Part shown: positions 16,160-25,369 of the stretch, piece after piece
Layout of the letters: each line of letters opens with the position of its first letter
Position numbering within the stretch: the first letter of the stretch is position 1
NCBI RefSeq assembly: GCF_000613925.1
Contig: NZ_BAJX01000005.1
Location: 124,001 to 188,000 of the forward strand
Reading direction: 5' to 3'
DNA from: Prevotella histicola JCM 15637 = DNF00424
GTDB taxonomy: Bacteria > Bacteroidota > Bacteroidia > Bacteroidales > Bacteroidaceae
DNA: 64,000 nucleotides
Made by a program: the position numbers and the translations under genes
The notes under the pieces: generated by a model
Told to the model about the DNA's origin: nothing
Databases searched by the model: none
What the model saw: the letters and a program-made list of their open reading frames with translations, nothing else

Positions 16160-16777
16160 TTATTTACAATTAAATTCAAGGACTTTTCGGTCCTCAAGAC
16201 AGCCTTCTAAATGGTCATTGATAGACACTGGACCACAAACTGCAGGACAACCCGTATAAATAATATCTCCAGTCTTAAGGGTAAAGAAGCGACTTATATA
16301 GCTGATTATTCTGTCAACAGTAAATAACATGTCGCTCGTACAGCCCTCCTGAACGGTCTTCCCGTTAATATCAAGATGGAAACGGAGGCGTTGAACATCA
16401 AGAAACTTATCCTTTTGCACCCATTCTCCCAAAGCTGCAGAACCATCAAAACCCTTACACAAGTCCCAAGGTAAACCCTTCTCTCTCAGTTTCTGCTGAA
16501 GTTCACGTGCGGTAAAGTCTATTCCAACAGTCACTGCATCATAGTAACGATGGGCAAACCGCTCAGAAATCGTCTTACCCAACCGACAGATACGCACTAC
16601 AACTTCAGCCTCACACTCTATTTTCCCCATGTCATCAGGGATAAAGAACGGTTTATGGTCTTTCAAAAGAGCCGAGTCTGCTTTCGTAAAGACAACAGGC
16701 TCTTCTGATACTGATAACGTTTCATGCAGCGATTTATTGTACTCTGCATAGTTCATACCGATAGCAAAGATCTTCAT
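16160..16777 (-). CDS. Fumarylacetoacetate hydrolase (FAH)-family protein
   Basis: The 205-residue protein has the minimal FAH fold (acylpyruvase/hydratase-type). It has MKIFAIGMNYAEYNKSL at the start, EPVVFTKADSALL, the metal-binding pattern I-E-C-E-A-E-VVV at about 55-62, YDAVTVGIDFTAR and KGFDGSAALGEW. Family members hydrolyse or decarboxylate 2-oxo acids such as acylpyruvates or oxaloacetate using Mg or Mn in the cytoplasm. The true substrate cannot be told from the sequence. The gene is directly upstream of porU (zero-base gap), which looks like transcriptional convenience rather than shared function. Confidence 0.88.
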   Translation of the reverse strand: MKIFAIGMNYAEYNKSLHETLSVSEEPVVFTKADSALLKDHKPFFIPDDMGKIECEAEVVVRICRLGKTISERFAHRYYDAVTVGIDFTARELQQKLREKGLPWDLCKGFDGSAALGEWVQKDKFLDVQRLRFHLDINGKTVQEGCTSDMLFTVDRIISYISRFFTLKTGDIIYTGCPAVCGPVSINDHLEGCLEDRKVLEFNCK

Positions 16778-16860
16778 AAGTTCTGCTTAAATAATGTATT
16801 TATTACATGAGTTTGGAATGAAATATTCCCTCCCTCTATAAAATTTTTTCCTATTTGTTT

Positions 16861-17115
16861 TTTAATAGGTCATCTTTTGCCTTCTAAAAGATGACCTTTT
16901 GCACTGTAAAAAGTGCCCTTTTGCAGTGTAAAAGACGCCCTTTTACATGGTAAAACATGCCCTTTTACAAGCCTGTTTATAACCATCTGAAATTAAGAAC
17001 ATTACAAAGGGTGAAAAAGATGACAATTGTCTATTTCACTTTTTATCACAGCTTCCAAACTGTAAGCATCTTTTACTACTGGTAATATTCACCCTTCTGC
17101 CTTATCACTTCACCT
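16861..17115. repeat. Array C: family-1 22-bp palindromic element with head and tail
   Basis: The head TTTAATAG and GGTCATCTTTT pair with AAAAGATGACC, and further 22-bp units follow to about 16970 (cores GTGCC, ACGCC, ATGCC). The tail has TTATAACCATCTGA, ATTACAAAG and CCAAACTGTAAG at about 17050, then CACCCTTCTGCC. Compared with array A, the head and first unit changed together (GGGCATC/GATGCCC against GGTCATC/GATGACC), which keeps the pairing. Confidence 0.8.
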
Positions 17116-17324
17116 CTTACACATAATCAACCTGCATGCATTGGGCACAAGTTTAGCATCTCCCTCGATTCTATCAGCACAATCAGAATAAAGACTCTTT
17201 ATATTTACACTCTATTAAGTAGCATAAACCAAGAACTATCTCTTCCTGCTTCATACCTCGTTCTACAAGCAGAACTTAGTCAACAGAGCTGCTCAAAAAG
17301 CACAATCATGCAAATAAAAACAAT

Positions 17325-17375
17325 AAAAAAAGAGAGTTACAGGAGCCTTATGGGGCTTTCCTGCAACTCCCTCTA
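17325..17375 (-). terminator. tsf terminator
   Basis: On the minus strand GAGTTGCAGGA...TCCTGTAACTC form a stem with a short internal bulge, followed by TCTTTTTTTATTG. Confidence 0.75.
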
Positions 17376-17407
17376 TTATATATCCTCTTTAAAAAGAGAT
17401 ACTAATA

Positions 17408-18406
17408 TTAGTCTGCTGAAAGTGTGAAACGCTTGTAAGCAACAACCTTAAGATCCTTGCTCTGAGCCTTCAACCACTCACCAACGCTCTGCTTGTCACC
17501 ATCACCGAACTGGAATTCCTGGTCAACAAGGCAGTTCTCCTTGAAGAACTTATTCAAACGACCTTTTGCAATGTTCTGAATCATGTTCTCATTGAGGTTA
17601 GCAGCCTTCTCAGCAGATACAGTCTTACGAATCTCAATAGCCTTATCAGCCTCCTCACGAGTCAACCAACCCTTGTTGATATTAGACTCAATGTGATCAT
17701 CACTGTCAACGAGGTTAGCATTGATACCAGCCTTCTTGATAGCTGCAACAACTGCCTTCTCAACCTGCTCTTCCTTTGTTTTCTCAACAGCAACCTTGAA
17801 TTCCTCATCCTTAACAGACTGTGGAACAGATGCTTCATCAAGAGCTACAGGCTTCATAGCAGCAACCTGCATAGCTACCTTGTGTCCTGCATCCTCATTA
17901 TTCTCGTTGAGCTGAACCATAGTAGCAAGAGTGTGCTTGTTCATATGGTCGTAAACAGAGATGTTAGCACCCTCTAAGAAGTTGTAACCATCAAGTTCCA
18001 TCTTCTCACCTGTTACACCAGAACGCTGCTGAACAGCAGTTGCAGCATCCTCACCATTAGCAAGCTTTAAAGCCTTAACCTCATCAAGGCTCTTGCATTT
18101 ATTAGCAACAGCGGCATCAAGAATCTCCTGAACCAATGCAACAAAGTCCTTACCATTAGCAACGAAGTCTGTCTCACACTTGATAGCTACCATAGCTGCG
18201 AAGTCGCCAACCTGCTTAACAAGAACGCAACCATTAGATGTTTCGCGGTCAGAACGCTTTGCAGCAATAGCCAAACCACGCTCACGGAGCAATTCTTTTG
18301 CCTTGTCGAAATCGCCATCAGCTTCTGTAAGAGCCTTCTTTACATCAGCAAGACCTGCGCCAGTCATAGCGCGGAGCTTCTTAATATCTTCAATAGATAC
18401 AGCCAT
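17408..18406 (-). CDS. tsf: Translation elongation factor Ts
   Basis: The 332-residue protein is longer than the roughly 280 residues of E. coli EF-Ts, as usual in Bacteroidota. EF-Ts is the guanine-nucleotide exchange factor of EF-Tu in the cytoplasm. The N-terminal UBA-like module reads IEDIKKLRAMTGAGLADVKKAL, followed by the KELLRERGLAIAAKRSDRET segment and the core CETDFVANGKDF, which includes the TDFV motif that inserts into EF-Tu. The C-terminus carries LVDQEFQFGDGDKQSVGEWL. It lies 121 bases after rpsB in the conserved rpsB-tsf order. Confidence 0.97.
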   Translation of the reverse strand: MAVSIEDIKKLRAMTGAGLADVKKALTEADGDFDKAKELLRERGLAIAAKRSDRETSNGCVLVKQVGDFAAMVAIKCETDFVANGKDFVALVQEILDAAVANKCKSLDEVKALKLANGEDAATAVQQRSGVTGEKMELDGYNFLEGANISVYDHMNKHTLATMVQLNENNEDAGHKVAMQVAAMKPVALDEASVPQSVKDEEFKVAVEKTKEEQVEKAVVAAIKKAGINANLVDSDDHIESNINKGWLTREEADKAIEIRKTVSAEKAANLNENMIQNIAKGRLNKFFKENCLVDQEFQFGDGDKQSVGEWLKAQSKDLKVVAYKRFTLSAD

Positions 18407-18527
18407 TTTTTGTTTTCCTTTCTAATATTATTAAATATTGTGGGCGTTGATGAGGGATGATGAACCTTACATGTAGCAACAAGAAAGGTCATTAGCACTC
18501 ACCAGCGCCCACTATGTTTCTTAATTA

Positions 18528-19364
18528 TTATTCAGCAGCTGGTGCTTCATTCTCAGCTGGAGCCTCAGCAGCTGGAGCCTCAGCAGTTGCTTCTGCCTTA
18601 CGAGCAGCACGCTTTGGCTTAGCCTCAGCAGCCTCTTCAGCCTGCTCAGCAGCAGCCTTCTCATCAGCCTTCTCAGCCTTACGCTCCTCAAGACCCTCTG
18701 CAATAGCATCGCAGCAAGCAGAAAGAATTGCCTCTACAGAATCCTTTGCATCATCATTTGCAGGGATAACGTAGTCAATATTCTTAGGATCAGAGTTGGT
18801 ATCAACAATACCAAATACTGGAATACCAAGACGATTAGCCTCTTTAACAGCGATATGCTCCTTCATTACATCAATAACGAAGAGTGCAGATGGCAGACGA
18901 GTTAAGTCTGTGATAGAACCAAGGTTCTTCTCAAGCTTAGCACGCTGACGAGAAATCTGCAGCAACTCACGCTTAGAGAGGTTTGAGAATGTTCCGTCAT
19001 TCATCAACTTATCGATGTTCGTCATTTTCTTAACAGCCTTACGAATAGTAGGGAAGTTGGTCAACATACCACCTGCCCAACGCTCATTTACGTATGGCAT
19101 GTTCACTGCTGCAGCCTTTTCTGCTACAACATCCTTAGCTTGTTTTTTAGTAGCGACGAACAAAATCTTCTTTCCACTCCTAGCTATTCCCTTAAGAGCT
19201 TCTGCAGCTTCGTCAATCTTAGCTACGGTTTTATGAAGATCAATGATGTGGATACCATTACGCTCCATAAAGATATAAGGAGCCATTGCTGGGTTCCATT
19301 TGCGACGGAGGTGGCCAAAGTGACATCCTGCCTCCAATAATTGGTCAAAATTTGTTCTTGACAT
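18528..19364 (-). CDS. rpsB: 30S ribosomal protein S2
   Basis: The 278-residue protein has the S2 signature MSRTNFDQLLEAGCHFGHLRRKWNPAM at the start, FMERNGIHIIDLHKTV, and LPSALFVIDVMKEHIAVKEANRLGIPVFGIVDTNSDP. S2 binds late to the 30S head near the platform. The last 50 residues form an Ala/Glu/Lys-rich low-complexity tail beyond the normal fold, which is common in this phylum. The gene is followed by tsf. It has a 303-base spacer upstream with a GGCGAA hairpin close to the start, which may be a leader. Confidence 0.97.
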   Translation of the reverse strand: MSRTNFDQLLEAGCHFGHLRRKWNPAMAPYIFMERNGIHIIDLHKTVAKIDEAAEALKGIARSGKKILFVATKKQAKDVVAEKAAAVNMPYVNERWAGGMLTNFPTIRKAVKKMTNIDKLMNDGTFSNLSKRELLQISRQRAKLEKNLGSITDLTRLPSALFVIDVMKEHIAVKEANRLGIPVFGIVDTNSDPKNIDYVIPANDDAKDSVEAILSACCDAIAEGLEERKAEKADEKAAAEQAEEAAEAKPKRAARKAEATAEAPAAEAPAENEAPAAE

Positions 19365-19667
19365 TTTGTTTGATTTTACTTGTTTACTTTCTTTTTTAAT
19401 TCTTTCTTGGCGAATGAGCTTCGCCAGGCTTTGTTAGAATCAACCAACGAGTAGTCCCCCGATAAGAAATCTCGCCAGTTTAGATACTAAACTTTATTCC
19501 TTCTAACCTTTGAGGTTTGACTTTTGAACTATTACCTTCGTGATTTTAGAAGTTACTTCCCGAAGTAAGAATCTCCAAACAGCACATACAATAACGTTCG
19601 ATGGTCCAAATTCGGAAATCAGCATTCAATGTTCAAATCTAATACCCAAAGCCCAGCAAAGGAAATA
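19365..19667. other. Spacer between rpsI and rpsB
   Basis: No ORF seen. It contains the rpsB-leader hairpin, a small TTACTTC/GAAGTAA palindrome at about 19552-19567, and runs that may be the rpsB leader. No strong promoter box was found. Confidence 0.5.
19408..19426 (-). promoter_or_regulatory. Hairpin in the rpsB leader
   Basis: TGGCGAA (19408-19414) pairs with TTCGCCA (19420-19426) around a 5-base loop, about 45 bases before the rpsB ATG. It could belong to a ribosomal-protein leader, but no known class was matched. Confidence 0.35.
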
Positions 19668-20054
19668 TTAACGCTTACTGAACTGGAAGTGAGCACGAGC
19701 TTTTGGCTGACCTGGCTTCTTACGTTCAACAGCACGGCTGTCACGAGTCAGGAATCCATGATCCTTCAAGTTCTTCTTATCTTCAGCGTTTACCTTAACC
19801 AATGCACGTGCAATAGCAAGACGCAGTGCCTGGCTCTGACCAGTAAAGCCACCACCATCAAGGTTGGCCTTAATGTCATACTGACCTTCAACACCGAGCA
19901 ACTGCAGTGGCTGCTTAACCACGTACTGCAGGATAGCTGATGGGAAGAATTCAGTTAAATCTTTCTTATTGATTGTGATCTTACCGGTACCTTCTGAGAG
20001 GTAAACACGCGCTACAGCGCTTTTACGGCGACCAATTGCATTTATTACTTCCAT
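19668..20054 (-). CDS. rpsI: 30S ribosomal protein S9
   Basis: The 128-residue protein has the full S9 set: NAIGRRKSAVARVYLSEGTGKITINKK, then LQLLGVEGQYDIKANLDGGGFTGQSQALRLAIARALV and the C-terminal DSRAVERKKPGQPKARAHFQFSKR. The basic tail with the terminal K-R reaches the P-site tRNA. It begins 11 bases after rplM, in the universal rplM-rpsI pair. Confidence 0.98.
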   Translation of the reverse strand: MEVINAIGRRKSAVARVYLSEGTGKITINKKDLTEFFPSAILQYVVKQPLQLLGVEGQYDIKANLDGGGFTGQSQALRLAIARALVKVNAEDKKNLKDHGFLTRDSRAVERKKPGQPKARAHFQFSKR

Positions 20055-20065
20055 CTTTCTCCTTA

Positions 20066-20530
20066 TTATTTATACTGGTTAATATCAATTGCCTTTGGCT
20101 TCTGTGCCTCGAGACCGTTGAGTTCTGTACCATCGATAACATAAAGGTTATCCAACAGATGACGACCCAGAGGACCTTTGGGTAACATACCCTTAACAGC
20201 GTGACGGATCATCTTGTCAATACCATTCTTGCGAGTACGCAACTGAGCTGGAGTATTGAAACGCTGACCGCCTGGGTAACCAGTATAACGGGTGTAAACC
20301 TTATCTGTCTCTTTCTTACCAGAGAACACAACCTTAGCTGCATTGATAATGATTACATTGTCCCCACAATCTACATGAGGAGTGAAAGTTGGCTTGTACT
20401 TTCCGCGAAGCAGCTTAGCTACCTTAGAGCAAAGGCGACCTACAATCTGATCGCTGGCATCAATAACGACCCACTCCTTCTTAGCTGTTTCCTTATTAAC
20501 GGAAATAGTCTTGTAACTTAAAGTGTCCAT
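20066..20530 (-). CDS. rplM: 50S ribosomal protein L13
   Basis: The 154-residue protein carries the L13 landmarks WVVIDASDQIVGRLCSKVAKLLRGK, HVDCGDNVIIINAAKVVFSGKK, YPGGQRF and HAVKGMLPKGPLGRHLLDNLYVIDG. L13 is an early-assembly protein of the 50S. The leader from the promoter at 20675 is about 140 bases long, enough for an autoregulatory structure. An L13 leader class has been described for this phylum to my recollection, but I could not confirm a match. Confidence 0.98.
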   Translation of the reverse strand: MDTLSYKTISVNKETAKKEWVVIDASDQIVGRLCSKVAKLLRGKYKPTFTPHVDCGDNVIIINAAKVVFSGKKETDKVYTRYTGYPGGQRFNTPAQLRTRKNGIDKMIRHAVKGMLPKGPLGRHLLDNLYVIDGTELNGLEAQKPKAIDINQYK

Positions 20531-20674
20531 TCTAAAAAATTAATAATTTTACTACTAAAAAACGTTTTCTATTTTACGACCATGTGTTTACCTAACCATG
20601 CCGCCCGGCCAAAGACAACACTATTAACATGAATCGTATGGGGCTCTAAGATTACCCCTATAATAATCGGACTG

Positions 20675-20682
20675 CAAAGATA
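20675..20682 (-). promoter_or_regulatory. -7 box of the rplM-rpsI operon
   Basis: TATCTTTG on the minus strand, 145 bases before the rplM ATG. No clean -33 TTTG at the usual distance. Confidence 0.6.
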
Positions 20683-20920
20683 GTCATTTCCAACCTTATA
20701 TATAAGAATGGCAATCATCGTTATAAATAATTTATATATATTTAACAATATCAGCCTAAATACAGAAGATTAGACATTGCTGTACACTAAACTTTTTCTA
20801 AAGAAATGGCTTAAGACTGAACTTATCATATATTATTCAATTGCTTGAGTCTTATCTTTATTTAGCTATCAACGCTTAACTTACTACTAGAAGAGCGATG
20901 CAAACATCCCATAGTGCGCC

Positions 20921-21025
20921 ATTACAGAAAATTACAAGGCGTCTGTAATCTTTTTACAAGCCGCTTGTAATACTTCTACAAGGCGTCTGTAATACTTCTA
21001 CAAGGCCTTTGTAGTTTTCTGTAAT
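20921..21025. repeat. Family-2 element, copy 2 (inverted relative to copy 1)
   Basis: Its reverse complement matches copy 1 at 10301 nearly base for base, with a 105-bp body against 104. The ends ATTACAGAAAATTACAA and TGTAGTTTTCTGTAAT are near-perfect inverted repeats (one mismatch). The flank at 20865-20920 also matches the right flank of copy 1. Confidence 0.75.
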
Positions 21026-21388
21026 ACCCTATAAGCACACGCGAAAGCAATAGTACAGGCATGAAAAAGCACATCATTTGACGACACAGGAAGAATGAAC
21101 TTACGGGTAATTATGTAAAGTTCCCATCCCCAAAAGCAGACATAGACGAATTAAAACGATGAAGAAGTTTAGCAGATAACCATAAAACAAAAGGCGACGA
21201 AAAGCAGAAACAAGACAAGAAATAGTATAAAACAAAGGACAGAATACACCCACCGACAGTCTCTTTTCATCCCTTTACGAAAACTAACCTTTATTATAGG
21301 AATACAAAGGTAAAGTTATTAAAAACTTAAAAAGAAGACGTTGAAGCCAAAAAAGATAAAAAAAATAAAGGCTTATAGAACTTTTAAT

Positions 21389-21396
21389 TACTTTTG
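21389..21396 (+). promoter_or_regulatory. -7 box of the lactonase-family gene
   Basis: TACTTTTG fits TAnnTTTG, 77 bases before the ATG at 21473. Confidence 0.5.
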
Positions 21397-21472
21397 CAAA
21401 TGCAAGTTCATGATGCAGTATACAAAGTTAAAAGCCAAAAACGACAATAAATTTATTCAATAAATATTCCAA

Positions 21473-22569
21473 ATGAAAACAAAATCTATTTTATTAGGTA
21501 TGGCACTTGCATTATGCCAGCATTCAGCATGGCCGACAATAATGTGAAAATGGTTGTTGGAACTTACACAGATGCAGGAAGCGAAGGACTTTATTCCTTT
21601 GACTTTGACCAGGTAACTGGTACGGCTACAGAGCTCAGTTCTTTAAAGATTGATGATCCTTCTTACTTTACTTTCAGCAAAAACGGACGTTATATCTACG
21701 CTGTTAGTGAGAAGAATAATTCTTTAGCTGTACTGAATAGCATTGGCTTTGACCCGACAAAGGGTACCTTTTCATTCATGAACTCACAACTGACACATGG
21801 TGCTGACCCTTGCTATGTTGCAACAAACGGCAAGATTGCAGTGACTGCCAACTATTCAGGTGGTAGCTTATCAGTATTCCCAATACTGTCAAATGGAACG
21901 TTAGACAAGTCTTTGGTACTAATGAGCAGTAAGAAAATGGGGCCCAACCGTACACGTCAGAACCAGCCACACTTCCATTGTACAATCTTCACTCCTGACA
22001 ATTACATTCTTACAACAGACTTCAGCGGTGACAGAATACTCAGTTTCACTTACAATGCAAAGGAGAAAAAACTCGAAGATCGTGGTATTGCTGCACACGT
22101 CAGACCAGGTTCTGGCCCTCGTCACTTAGTCTTTGAGCCTAACGGAAGATATGCTTACCTCATGAATGAACTATCCGGAAAGGTTATTGCATACCAATAT
22201 AAAGACGGAAAGCTCAAGGAAATACAGACTGTAGTTGCTGATGATGCACATGCACAAGGTGGTGCTGACATCCGTATAAGCCCTGATGGCAACTTCCTCT
22301 ATGCTAGTACACGCCTTAAAGGTGATGGTATTACAATCTTTAAGTTAGGTGGTGACGGTTCTCTGAGACGTGTTGGCGTACAGAAGACTGGCAGACATCC
22401 ACGCAACTTCGCTATTACTCCTAATGGGAAATACCTACTCGTTGCTTGCCGTGATGACAACACTATACAGGTTTATAGCCGTGACAAATCAACTGGTATG
22501 CTTACAAACACTCATCAAGACATTGACCTGAGCCATCCAGCATGTATAAGATTCTACCCTGAGAAGTAA
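21473..22569 (+). CDS. Lactonase-family (6-phosphogluconolactonase-type) beta-propeller protein, frame broken in the signal peptide
   Basis: From the ATG at 21473 the frame reads a signal peptide (MKTKSILLGMALAL) but then runs to an early stop. The mature protein (PAFSMADNNVKMVVGTYTD onwards) is in the next frame, reached by adding one base near 21511. The corrected length is about 365 residues. The body matches the seven-bladed YbhE/Pgl propeller family: VVGTYTDAGSEGLYSF, ANYSGGSLSVFPI, QPHFHCTIFTPDNYILTTDFSGDRI, GSGPRHLVFEPNGRYAYLMNELSG, GADIRISPDGNFLYASTR and HPRNFAITPNGKYLLVACRDDN. Cytoplasmic relatives hydrolyse 6-phosphogluconolactone. A secreted copy more likely acts on other lactones or on no substrate at all. 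A start at an internal ATG (21514) would remove the export signal. Confidence 0.8.
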
Positions 22570-22597
22570 CTATCTTCGTTACACCTTATTTATATAT

Positions 22598-22654
22598 AGT
22601 CTCCACTTATCACATATGACACTGTCATAACAGATAAGTGGAGACTTTGTTTAT
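22598..22654 (+). terminator. Terminator of the lactonase-family gene
   Basis: AGTCTCCACTTATC (22598-22611) pairs perfectly with 22633-22646 and encloses a smaller ATGAC/GTCAT stem. TTTGTTTAT follows. Confidence 0.8.
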
Positions 22655-22665
22655 ATGTATGAACA

Positions 22666-22697
22666 TTTGCATATCCAAAAGAAACAGACTATCTTTG
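22666..22697 (+). promoter_or_regulatory. Promoter of the hybrid two-component sensor gene
   Basis: TTTG at 22666-22669 and TATCTTTG at 22690-22697 match both Bacteroidota promoter boxes with 24-base spacing. The ATG is at 22742. Confidence 0.75.
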
Positions 22698-22741
22698 CCC
22701 CCATAAAACAAGGTAATAGCCCTCCTAAGTAGTAAGCAAAG

Positions 22742-25369
22742 ATGAAAAAATATATTTTTATCATACTCTCTACACTCCTTATCACAGCTTGTAATACAAA
22801 CAATAACAGGCAGTATGTCATTGGAGTATCACAGTGTTCCGAGGACATCTGGCGTGATAAGCTCAATAATGAGCTTGTCATGAGTACCTACCAACATGAT
22901 AATGCTACTCTAAAGTTTGCCTCTGCAAACGACAATGATAAACTACAGACAGAGCAAATCAATCAATTTATCAAGGAAGGGGTAGACCTTCTCATCGTTT
23001 CACCAAACCAAATACATACCATTTCATCGGTTATTGACAAAGCATACGACAAAGGAATCCCTGTCATTCTCTTCGACCGTAAGACTGATTCCAAGAAGTA
23101 TACTGCTTTCATTGGTGCCGATAACTATGAGGCTGGACACGAGATGGGACACTTCATTGCCCAACAATTAAAAGGGAAAGGGCGTATTGCAGAGATCAGT
23201 GGACTGAAAGGATCGTCGCCAGCCATAGAACGTAATCGCGGATTCATGGATGCTCTGAAGGCATTTCCTGGTATAAAAGTCGTTTCCAGACGATATGCTG
23301 ACTGGCTAAAACAAAAGGGTGAAGATGAAATGGACAGTATTATAGCACGGGATATGCCCATCAACTATGTCTTTGCACAGAATGACCGAATGGCAATAGG
23401 AGCCTTGCAGGCAACAGAAAAACACAAAATTAAAGGAATAAAGATCGTTGGTATTGATGCACTTCCCGTCCCTGGAGGTGGCATGGAGAATGTGCGCGAT
23501 GGCAGACTGGAAGCCTCTTACATCTATCCTACCCGTGGAGACCTTGTCATGCAGCTTGCTCTTAACATCTTAGAGAAGAGACCTTACAAGCGAGACAACT
23601 ATCTTAAAGGAGCACTTGTGACCCGTGACAATGCCAATGTGCTACTGATCCAAAATGAAGAGATGAACAAACAGACGGCACGTCTCACCAATCTTCATGG
23701 CAAAGTGGACACTTATCTGGCACAATATAACCACCAGAAAGTATACATCTTCCTCTTTAGCGTCATCACGTTGCTCCTTATCGGCATCATGGTTTACGTC
23801 TATCGGACTATCGTCATACGAAGAAGGATAGAGGAAGAGGCTACTAATGCAAAACTACAGTTCTTTACTAACATCAGTCATGAACTACGTACGCCACTCA
23901 CACTGATAGCTGATCCTGTAGAATACATTATCAACGACAAGAATCTTAACCCACAACAACGCAACATGCTACAGATTGTTGAACGCAATGTTGCCGTGTT
24001 ATCACAACTTGTCAGTGAGATCTTGGATTTCAGAAAGGTACAAAATGGAAAGATGAAACTGCATCTTTCCGACTTCAACCTCACTGATGACATGGGACGT
24101 TGGCTCAATCTCTTTGTCACTTCGGCACAAAAGAAACGCATAACACTACAATTGGAAGTCGCATCACCTATCTTTATTCGGGCAGATCGGGAGAAAATAG
24201 AGCGCATTTGTTACAATCTTCTTAGCAACGCCATGAAGTATACACCCCAAGGAGGTAGGATAATCTTTGGCGCAACAGCTGATAATGACCTTGTACACAT
24301 CAGCGTTTCGGACAATGGAATGGGCATTGAGGCTGGAGATATACCCTATATCTTCGATCATTTCTACCAAGCCAGAAATTCAGGGAGCGGAACTGGCATC
24401 GGACTTGCACTCGTAAAAGCCTTTACGGAGCTACATCACGGACAGGCAAACGTAACAAGTGAGAAGGGAAAAGGGAGTGTTTTCAGTATCACTCTTCCTC
24501 TCAAACAGAAAGGAGAAGTAAGCCAACAGGAGGCTCAAACCACTCCTCCACTCATTGATACCAACGAAAACTGCGGTGAGCCCAACACGGTACGCCACCT
24601 GAATGATATCATCCAGCCTACGGATAGTAACAACCCTGAAGTGCTAATCATTGATGACAACAATGACATAAGGACCTATCTCCGTTCTGCTTTGTCTGAT
24701 CTTTACAAGGTAAGTGAAGCTGCTGACGGTAAAACTGGGTTAGAAATTGCGCGCAGAATAGTTCCTGATATTATCATCTCAGACATTATGATGCCCATCA
24801 TGGATGGTTTGGAGTTCTGTAATCAACTGAAGAATGACAAGGCTATAAGTCACATTCCTGTCATATTACTTACTGCCCGTAGCCTTGATGAACAACGAGC
24901 TGAAGGATATGAGCATGGCGCTGACGCTTATATAGCTAAGCCTTTCTCACTTCACTTACTACTGTCTCGCATAGAAAACCTCATCCAAAGTCGTCGACAA
25001 TTAAGTGAATTCTTCTCTGGGAACAATGAAAATGAAGATATTAGCAAGCTGTCAACAGAGACTGACAAGAACTTCATCACACAACTTCGTAGGATTATAC
25101 AAGTGAATCTCGCTGATAGCGACCTCAGTGTAGAGAAGATTGGCGATGAAATCGGGCTTTCTCGCGTACAACTTTATCGTAAAGTGAAAGCCCTCACAGG
25201 CTACTCTCCTGTAGAAATGCTACGCAAAGCACGCCTCGCACGTGCCCGTCAACTCTTGCAGACAACTGACAAAAACGTCTCCGAAGTGGCTTATGCCGTA
25301 GGCTTTTCTACCCCAAGTTATTTCTCCAAATGCTACAAAGAAGAATTCGGAGAGAGCCCTAAGAAATAG
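22742..25369 (+). CDS. Hybrid two-component system sensor-regulator with periplasmic sugar-binding-protein sensor
   Basis: The 875-residue single-chain signalling protein starts with a signal sequence ending in ITAC. Order: a type-I periplasmic binding protein domain (about 25-305; SQCSEDIWRDKLNNEL, ...LLIVSPNQ, IPVILFDRKT, FAQNDRMAIGAL), a membrane segment at 334-354, HisKA with H380 in NISHELRTPL, HATPase with GTGIGLALVKAF, a receiver with VLIIDDNNDIR and phospho-acceptor D681 in SDIMMPIMDG, and a C-terminal AraC-type HTH (VEKIGDEIGLSRVQLYRKVKALTGYSP). This architecture with a PBP sensor rather than a propeller is that of the B. thetaiotaomicron fructose sensor BT1754. The ligand is probably a free monosaccharide. 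No susCD or glycosidase gene adjoins it, so its targets are elsewhere. Confidence 0.95.
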   Translation: MKKYIFIILSTLLITACNTNNNRQYVIGVSQCSEDIWRDKLNNELVMSTYQHDNATLKFASANDNDKLQTEQINQFIKEGVDLLIVSPNQIHTISSVIDKAYDKGIPVILFDRKTDSKKYTAFIGADNYEAGHEMGHFIAQQLKGKGRIAEISGLKGSSPAIERNRGFMDALKAFPGIKVVSRRYADWLKQKGEDEMDSIIARDMPINYVFAQNDRMAIGALQATEKHKIKGIKIVGIDALPVPGGGMENVRDGRLEASYIYPTRGDLVMQLALNILEKRPYKRDNYLKGALVTRDNANVLLIQNEEMNKQTARLTNLHGKVDTYLAQYNHQKVYIFLFSVITLLLIGIMVYVYRTIVIRRRIEEEATNAKLQFFTNISHELRTPLTLIADPVEYIINDKNLNPQQRNMLQIVERNVAVLSQLVSEILDFRKVQNGKMKLHLSDFNLTDDMGRWLNLFVTSAQKKRITLQLEVASPIFIRADREKIERICYNLLSNAMKYTPQGGRIIFGATADNDLVHISVSDNGMGIEAGDIPYIFDHFYQARNSGSGTGIGLALVKAFTELHHGQANVTSEKGKGSVFSITLPLKQKGEVSQQEAQTTPPLIDTNENCGEPNTVRHLNDIIQPTDSNNPEVLIIDDNNDIRTYLRSALSDLYKVSEAADGKTGLEIARRIVPDIIISDIMMPIMDGLEFCNQLKNDKAISHIPVILLTARSLDEQRAEGYEHGADAYIAKPFSLHLLLSRIENLIQSRRQLSEFFSGNNENEDISKLSTETDKNFITQLRRIIQVNLADSDLSVEKIGDEIGLSRVQLYRKVKALTGYSPVEMLRKARLARARQLLQTTDKNVSEVAYAVGFSTPSYFSKCYKEEFGESPKK

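Larger units (their letters stand above)
16778..17407. other. Intergenic stretch between the FAH gene and tsf
   Basis: It holds array C with its tail and the tsf terminator. The stretch 17115-17320 shows no gene or clear motif. A promoter for the FAH-porU run was not found with confidence. Confidence 0.6.
20531..21472. other. Intergenic stretch between divergent rplM and the lactonase gene
   Basis: It holds the rplM leader and promoter, family-2 element copy 2 with its flank, and the lactonase promoter near 21389. The segment 21030-21370 is A-rich and shows no gene. Confidence 0.65.

Noticed and set aside
22742-25369. Sensor gene as the regulator of the SusC-SusD-GH13 locus at 47-54 kb
   Set aside because: The sensor type fits a monosaccharide (fructose-like) ligand and lies more than 20 kb away with unrelated genes between.
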